In this document: positions 59,900 to 64,000 of the stretch, piece by piece
Position numbering within the stretch: the first letter of the stretch is position 1
Layout of the letters: every line of letters begins with the position of its first letter
Assembly: GCA_963691655.1 (NCBI GenBank)
Contig: OY829329.1
Location: forward strand, 64,970,852-65,034,851
Source of the DNA: Toxonevra muliebris
Taxonomy: Eukaryota; Arthropoda; Insecta; Diptera; Pallopteridae
Length of the DNA: 64,000 bases
Direction of reading: 5' to 3'
Translations under genes and position numbers: made by a program
The notes under the pieces: generated by a model
Told to the model about the DNA's origin: nothing
Database searches by the model: none
The model's input: the letters and a program-made list of their open reading frames with translations, nothing else

Positions 59900-60521
59900 A
59901 TGTAAAAACTCCAAAAACTAATAAAAATTTTTCAAAATCGAAAAAATTCTCTGAAATAGACAAAATTGCCCAATAAGGAAAACGGTTGCGGTTTATCGGT
60001 AAGGTGAAAATTCTAAACAGAATATTTTTCAGAAATATAAGAAATATTGAAAGTCAGAATTGAGGAGTAGTTGCCCTGGTAAGGTTAATTCAAGAGCAAA
60101 AATTAAAATGGGTGCTGAAATATTTATTCAATAGGTGGAGTTTTTCTCTCCGACAATTGTCTTTGAGGCATACAAATTCTCCACTTTAACTATGAGCTTT
60201 GAAAAATTCTGGCAAATGGCGGTTCATTATCACAAGGTGATAATGAACCGAAACTGAAAAGAAATATTTTTTAGACCAAACCTTCAAATAATCTCAAACG
60301 ATATTTCAAAAACTTGGATCAGAAGACCTTGTATCTGTAGAGCCACGTGGTTTAAATCAAGTCAAGTTCCCTTTAACAAGAATCACCAGTGGAAGAGAAA
60401 GAAAAGAGGAGGGAAGTTTGATTTTTCGTTCCTTTAAAAAGTTGTTAATTTAAGAGTAAATATGATAATACAAGATAAATTTATCAGAACGATGGGGTTT
60501 TATACCCAGACGGCCTCTCCC
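59900..60521. other. AT-rich spacer with a perfect hairpin
   Basis: Nothing coding recognised; hairpin at 60220-60250 listed separately. Confidence 0.4.
60220..60250. other. perfect 14-bp hairpin with 3-base loop
   Basis: CGGTTCATTATCAC (60220-60233), loop AAG, GTGATAATGAACCG (60237-60250). Near-perfect palindromes of this kind are prone to cruciform extrusion. No further arms found. Confidence 0.7.
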
Positions 60522-60714
60522 TCTCACCCTCCTTCCCTCCCTACCTCTCACCCTTCTTCCCTCCCTACCTCTCACCCTCCTTCCCTCCCTACCTCTCACC
60601 CTCCTTCCCTCCCTACCTCTCACCCTTCTTCCCTCCCTACCTCTCACCCTTCTTCCCTCCCTACCTCTCACCCTCCTTCCCTCCCTACCTCTCACTCTCC
60701 CCTCCCCCCCCCCC
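60522..60714. repeat. 24-bp polypyrimidine minisatellite
   Basis: Unit TCTCACCCTCCTTCCCTCCC(TACC) starts at 60522, 60546, 60570, 60594, 60618, 60642 and 60666, with a partial eighth at 60690 running into a C-run (60700-60714). Units alternate between CTCCTT and CTTCTT variants. The plus strand is almost pure pyrimidine. Because 24 is a multiple of 3, it gives an artefactual 8-residue peptide repeat on both strands. Confidence 0.95.
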
Positions 60715-61827
60715 CACTAAAATTTTTACCTGAGAATAGAAGAAGCTCCAGGGTTCCACGAAATTTTTCAGGAGCTCCGCAGGAATATGGTCATTTTTTA
60801 AAAAAGTAAGTTTTTTCCAATTGAAATTTTATTCTAAGGGCTCCATGAAATCAAATGCTAGCCAAAAGTTCTCCTCGAACGAAAAAGATTAAGGACCACT
60901 GATATAGGGTATAGTTATTCACTTTATTGCATTTATCATTATTAGATCTTTGCTGTAAATAAAATTTAATAGTTTTATTTTTTTCTTCCGGGAAAAGGAA
61001 AGAAACAACGAAGAAGAAAATCATGAAGACAAACTCAACTCTTCTTCCTGCTCTTTTCACTTGTGACAGTACTTTAGGGTATAATTTTTTTTATTTGCAT
61101 AATAAAATGCAATCAAAACAACAACAACAACAAAAATGCAAGGAAATAAAATATAACTGGCACAAGCAAATAATAAATATGTCACTTGCACTTGTTGGAT
61201 TTTGCAGCGCGCAAAACTCAAAAAGTTTGTATGGCAGAAAAACTCGTAAATATAAATACTTGTATGAGTATTACGTGATAAAAATGAAAATTTCATTCAT
61301 TTCAATTATGGTTTCTACTGATTGCAAACAAACAAAGAGGTATACAAGTTGAGATTGTATTATGTAGTTGATAAATAGAGCGGAAAGAGGGTTGAGGGTT
61401 GCTTTTTAAATTCATAAATTTTGATGCATTCTGCTAAATAACTTGCGATTTATTTAATGCGGTTATTTGAGGGTGTTTTGGATTATGCTCACTCACTATT
61501 ATTATTACTATTATTGTTGGGGAATGTACTGCTGCTTAAAAATTCTATTGTGCCTTTTCATGGATACACATTACTTCCATAAGTCTAAAACTCCCAGGAA
61601 ATTTTATTATTGACCCTACTTCTATGGAGTACAGATTGGAGTTTTTTTAACGAGAAGGAAAGCATAAAAAGCCCAGTCAGTAGGAGACATTCTCACACTA
61701 AAACCACTTCTCGTCCGTACGGATATTCATCCCGGAACCACTGTTAGGTATTACGTCAGAAGGCCTTAATGAGCTAAGTGCTCAATCGTTAGTATCGGTT
61801 TCTGCCCAATTCTGTCCGGTTGTATAG
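60715..61827. other. AT-rich spacer
   Basis: No gene recognised. CAA repeats 61119-61132, ATT repeats 61497-61516. Confidence 0.4.
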
Positions 61828-62078
61828 TCGATAGTCTAGTGGATAGTGCACTAGACTTTCATCCAGAAGGTTGCGGGTTCGATTCCCGTCTTGGTCTGGT
61901 GGTTAATTCTCATAATCTTCTTATATTCACTATCGATATGAACTGGATGAGAATTATAAGAATGTGTACAAGTACACATCTTGGTTGGTAATGGCAAGAC
62001 CACCGAGCTGATAAAAAATTGCCACATAGCCGTTCGGAATCGGCGTTAAACTGTAGGTCCTACCATCGCCCCTATGGT
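61828..62078 (+). mobile_element. SINE, family c, plus-strand half of an inverted pair
   Basis: tRNA-like head with intact box A TAGTCTAGTGG (61832-61842) and box B GGTTCGATTCC (61876-61886). Core at about 61983-62062: GGTTGGTAATGGCAAGACC, AAAAATTGCC, GCCGTTCGGAATCGGCGTTA, TGTAGGTCC. It then enters the second tRNA-like unit (TATGGTCTAGTGG), where it meets an oppositely oriented copy at about 62078-62080. Confidence 0.8.
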
Positions 62079-62233
62079 CTAGTGGAAGAGAGAAAGGAAG
62101 AGAGAAAGAAAGATAGATAAAAACCATACTCAAGCGGAGAACCGAACTCGGGTATCCAGAGACAAGAGTCGGACAATCGAACCCGCAACTTTTTGGGTGA
62201 AAGTCTTATACACTATCCACTATACTATCGAGT
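62079..62233 (-). mobile_element. rearranged SINE, family c, minus-strand half
   Basis: Minus-strand reading starts at 62233 with CTCGATAGTATAGTGGATAG (head, box A TAGTATAGTGG), reaches box B GGTTCGAT near 62170, then jumps directly to the 3' part of the second tRNA-like unit (GACTCTTGTCTCTGG..., AGTTCGGTTCTC) and its ATCTATCTTTCTTTC tail. The body and core are missing, as if the two tRNA-like units had recombined. Confidence 0.65.
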
Positions 62234-63480
62234 TCGTCATCATACTTCCATGCTGCATTGCATTTTTCCACTATGTTACACATCTCTGTCGTCAGATTCC
62301 TTTCTGAAGGGAGTTCGCCAAAGGCTATCTCCAACTCGTTTCTGTCACTGTTGAAGCGCGGGCAGTGAAATAGTATATGCTGCGCGCTTTCCAGTTCCTC
62401 TGGGCAGTTCGGGCAAAACGGGTCTTTCTCTCCGAGATATAATCTGTGCCGGTATTGCTTGAAACACCCATGACCACTAAATAATCGCGTAATGTAGTAA
62501 TTCAATTCACCATGCCTACGTAATATCGACTCCTTTATGTGCGTAATGAGATTGTATACCCATCGGCACTTCTCGGATGACTGCCATCTTCGCTGCCATT
62601 CCATGATAGTACGCTGCCTTTCTTCTTCTCTTATGCCTTTGGTTGGCTTTGTGTTACGCCAATATAACCGCACCACCTCTTGGGCCTGTAGATCGATGGA
62701 CTCTTTACTTGTTATGACACAAATAGCATCGTCCGACACTGTGCGATACGCGCTAGCTACCCTCAGTGCACTGAGCCTATAAGTCGCACGGATATCTTTC
62801 TGCCTTCTTGCTGTCTGCCTAAATAAGTGCTGCATACAAGATTGCTGACGTGGTAACCGTTGAAATCAGCCGACGCCTGCCCTCGAGCGGGCCTCCTATC
62901 GTGTTGCTTTTTCACAAACAACTTACAGGTGATCCTTGAACGTCATTCTGGAGTCTATAAGTACTCCTAAGTACTTAATGTGTAGACTCTAGGTAATGTG
63001 ATGTTCACCAACCGTGATGGCCAGCTCTTCAAATGCTTTTCTGGTGTTCAATAGCATGACTTCCGTCTTCTGCTCCACCAATTCCAGCTTCGAGTTATAC
63101 AGTCATCTTTTCACCCTTGAGACGACGTTGGTTCATATAGTTTGTAGTGAGTCCAGGTGTTTGGCTACTGCCACTATCGCGATGTCGTCTACATATCCAG
63201 TGATTGTTGTATTCCCGGGCGATTCAATTTGAAGATGTAGTCATACATTGCCTTTCATAGCTTTGGGCTCAGAACGTAGTCCTGCGGAACGCCTCCCTTG
63301 ACACGATACTGCTTAACGCCGTCATCAGTATCGTATATTAAAATCCTGTAGTCGAAATAGCTTGCGATTATTTGCAACAGGTTCTCCGGTTATTCAAATT
63401 CTCTCAATGCATTCATAAGCTGAGGTCAATTCGCCGAGTTGAAGGCATTTTTTACAGATTGGCGTTTGGTATTTGATGAC
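62234..63480 (-). pseudogene. R1-clade non-LTR retrotransposon RT fragment
   Basis: Minus strand, high to low coordinates: NAFNSANW; YRVKGGVPQDYVLSP (RT motif); GYVDDIAIV (catalytic, here YVDD in place of FADD); KYLGVLIDSRMTFKDHL; then in the open frame from 62835: YRLSALRVASAYRTVSDDAI, RRHGELNYYITRLFSGHGCF, and the zinc motif FCPNCPEELESAQHILFHCP. These are signature blocks of R1-clade elements. Stops and frameshifts lie in the RT part (e.g. near 63265); the last 209-residue frame is open but its final ten or so residues derive from the adjoining SINE. 5' truncated; no R1-type rDNA target is visible here. Confidence 0.88.
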
Positions 63481-64000
63481 CACCCAGATGCTTTCTTTGA
63501 GTATACATAAGTGCAGGTCACTGTCCTAAGTTGTGCTAAGTAGATTCAACCTAAAATTTGCTGTTGGAATTCCTGTAATGATTTTTAAATTGTTATTCGC
63601 CATGTTAATTCATTCCTTAAAGTGTTTAGGTTCATATTCCTATGAGAGCTTTCGGGTGTTCTCGATCTGGTAAATTTTCTCAGTATAACTTTCTTAGCTG
63701 TTCTTGCTTTTTCCTAATGAATAGTAAAAAGATTCCTTTACCCATCCCGCAAAATAGTTCTGGTCCCATAAAAAGAGTTAATGCTCTTATGCTCTATGAT
63801 ATTCTGATAAAAATTATGGAATACATTTTTATATTTTTTTGCACCTGAAACCAAAATTAATCTTTAAAACTTAAATGTTTGCCACATTTTGTTCATGGAG
63901 CAATTATCTGAGACGCTTCTGATCATTACCTCTTTTCCAACCAATAAAATTGATTTCAATTAAGTTTTTTGTTGTGCTTATCTATCAGAATTTGTGATAC
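63481..64000. other. AT-rich spacer to window end
   Basis: Nothing recognisable. An upstream part of the R1 relic could extend slightly into this stretch but is unreadable. Confidence 0.35.

Noticed and set aside
60522..60714. CRISPR-like array
   Set aside because: Repeat units are contiguous without unique spacers, and the window is eukaryotic.
60450..60809. Repeat proteins with SHPPSLPT (plus) or RVRGREGR (minus) units
   Set aside because: Both arise from the 24-bp array because 24 is divisible by three; opposite strands open at once.
1..64000. LTR retrotransposons or endogenous viral genes
   Set aside because: No paired long terminal repeats, protease/integrase motifs or envelope-like frames were recognised on either strand.

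Overview
The window looks like non-coding nuclear DNA from a dipteran insect, most likely a tephritid fruit fly. It is very AT-rich and full of TATG, CA/TG, CAA and CAG microsatellites. It carries typical insect transposable-element (TE) families: R1-clade and Jockey-like LINEs, mellifera-type mariner, DD37E Tc1/mariner elements, piggyBac- and hAT-like non-autonomous elements, and tRNA-derived SINEs. The tephritid assignment rests on my recollection of the SINE core and mariner families; no search was run. No host protein-coding gene could be recognised. The window reads as a large intron or intergenic region, with one weak candidate first exon (5638-5832, minus strand). No virus or toxin gene was seen.

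Layout. 1-9.6 kb: AT-rich host DNA with small MITE-like elements at 1.5, 1.9-2.45 and 6.8 kb. 9.65-11.0 kb: a hAT-like element whose body is a degenerate minisatellite. 12.0-14.65 kb: broken IS630-type transposase and LINE pieces. 16.25-18.56 kb: an old hAT-like element interrupted by a full-length, dead DD37E element. 20.4-25.6 kb: MITE, RT remnant, inverted/tandem repeats and three SINE copies. 28.7-29.0 kb: a complete SINE with a 13-bp target-site duplication (TSD). 29.5-31.0 kb: a decayed DD37E relic split by a 610-bp insertion. 31.7-32.2 kb: pogo-like MITE. 33.2-34.6 kb: TTAA-flanked piggyBac-like element with about 120-bp internal repeats. 36.5-37.4 kb: a second minisatellite-bodied hAT-like element. 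41.1-44.7 kb: a dense MITE cluster with three nested elements (hAT-like, then TCGTCG MITE, then DD37E). 47.1-48.7 kb: a 62-bp/124-bp periodic array. 50.7-51.7 kb: hAT-like element with perfect 8-bp TSD and G-rich ends. 52.65 kb: intact TCGTCG MITE. 55.56-56.86 kb: full-length dead mariner. 59.2-63.5 kb: SINEs, LINE fragments, a 24-bp polypyrimidine minisatellite, and an R1-clade RT relic into which a rearranged SINE pair has inserted.

Together: autonomous transposases of at least four kinds are present but every copy is broken, while non-autonomous elements (SINEs, MITEs, minisatellite carriers) dominate. The most unusual signals are (i) two unlinked hAT-like elements carrying the same kind of degenerate minisatellite as their body, (ii) the triple nest at 41.9-44.5 kb with readable insertion order, (iii) SINE families with different tRNA-like heads but a common central core, including a dimeric and an inverted rearranged form, and (iv) the strictly 62/124-bp periodic array.
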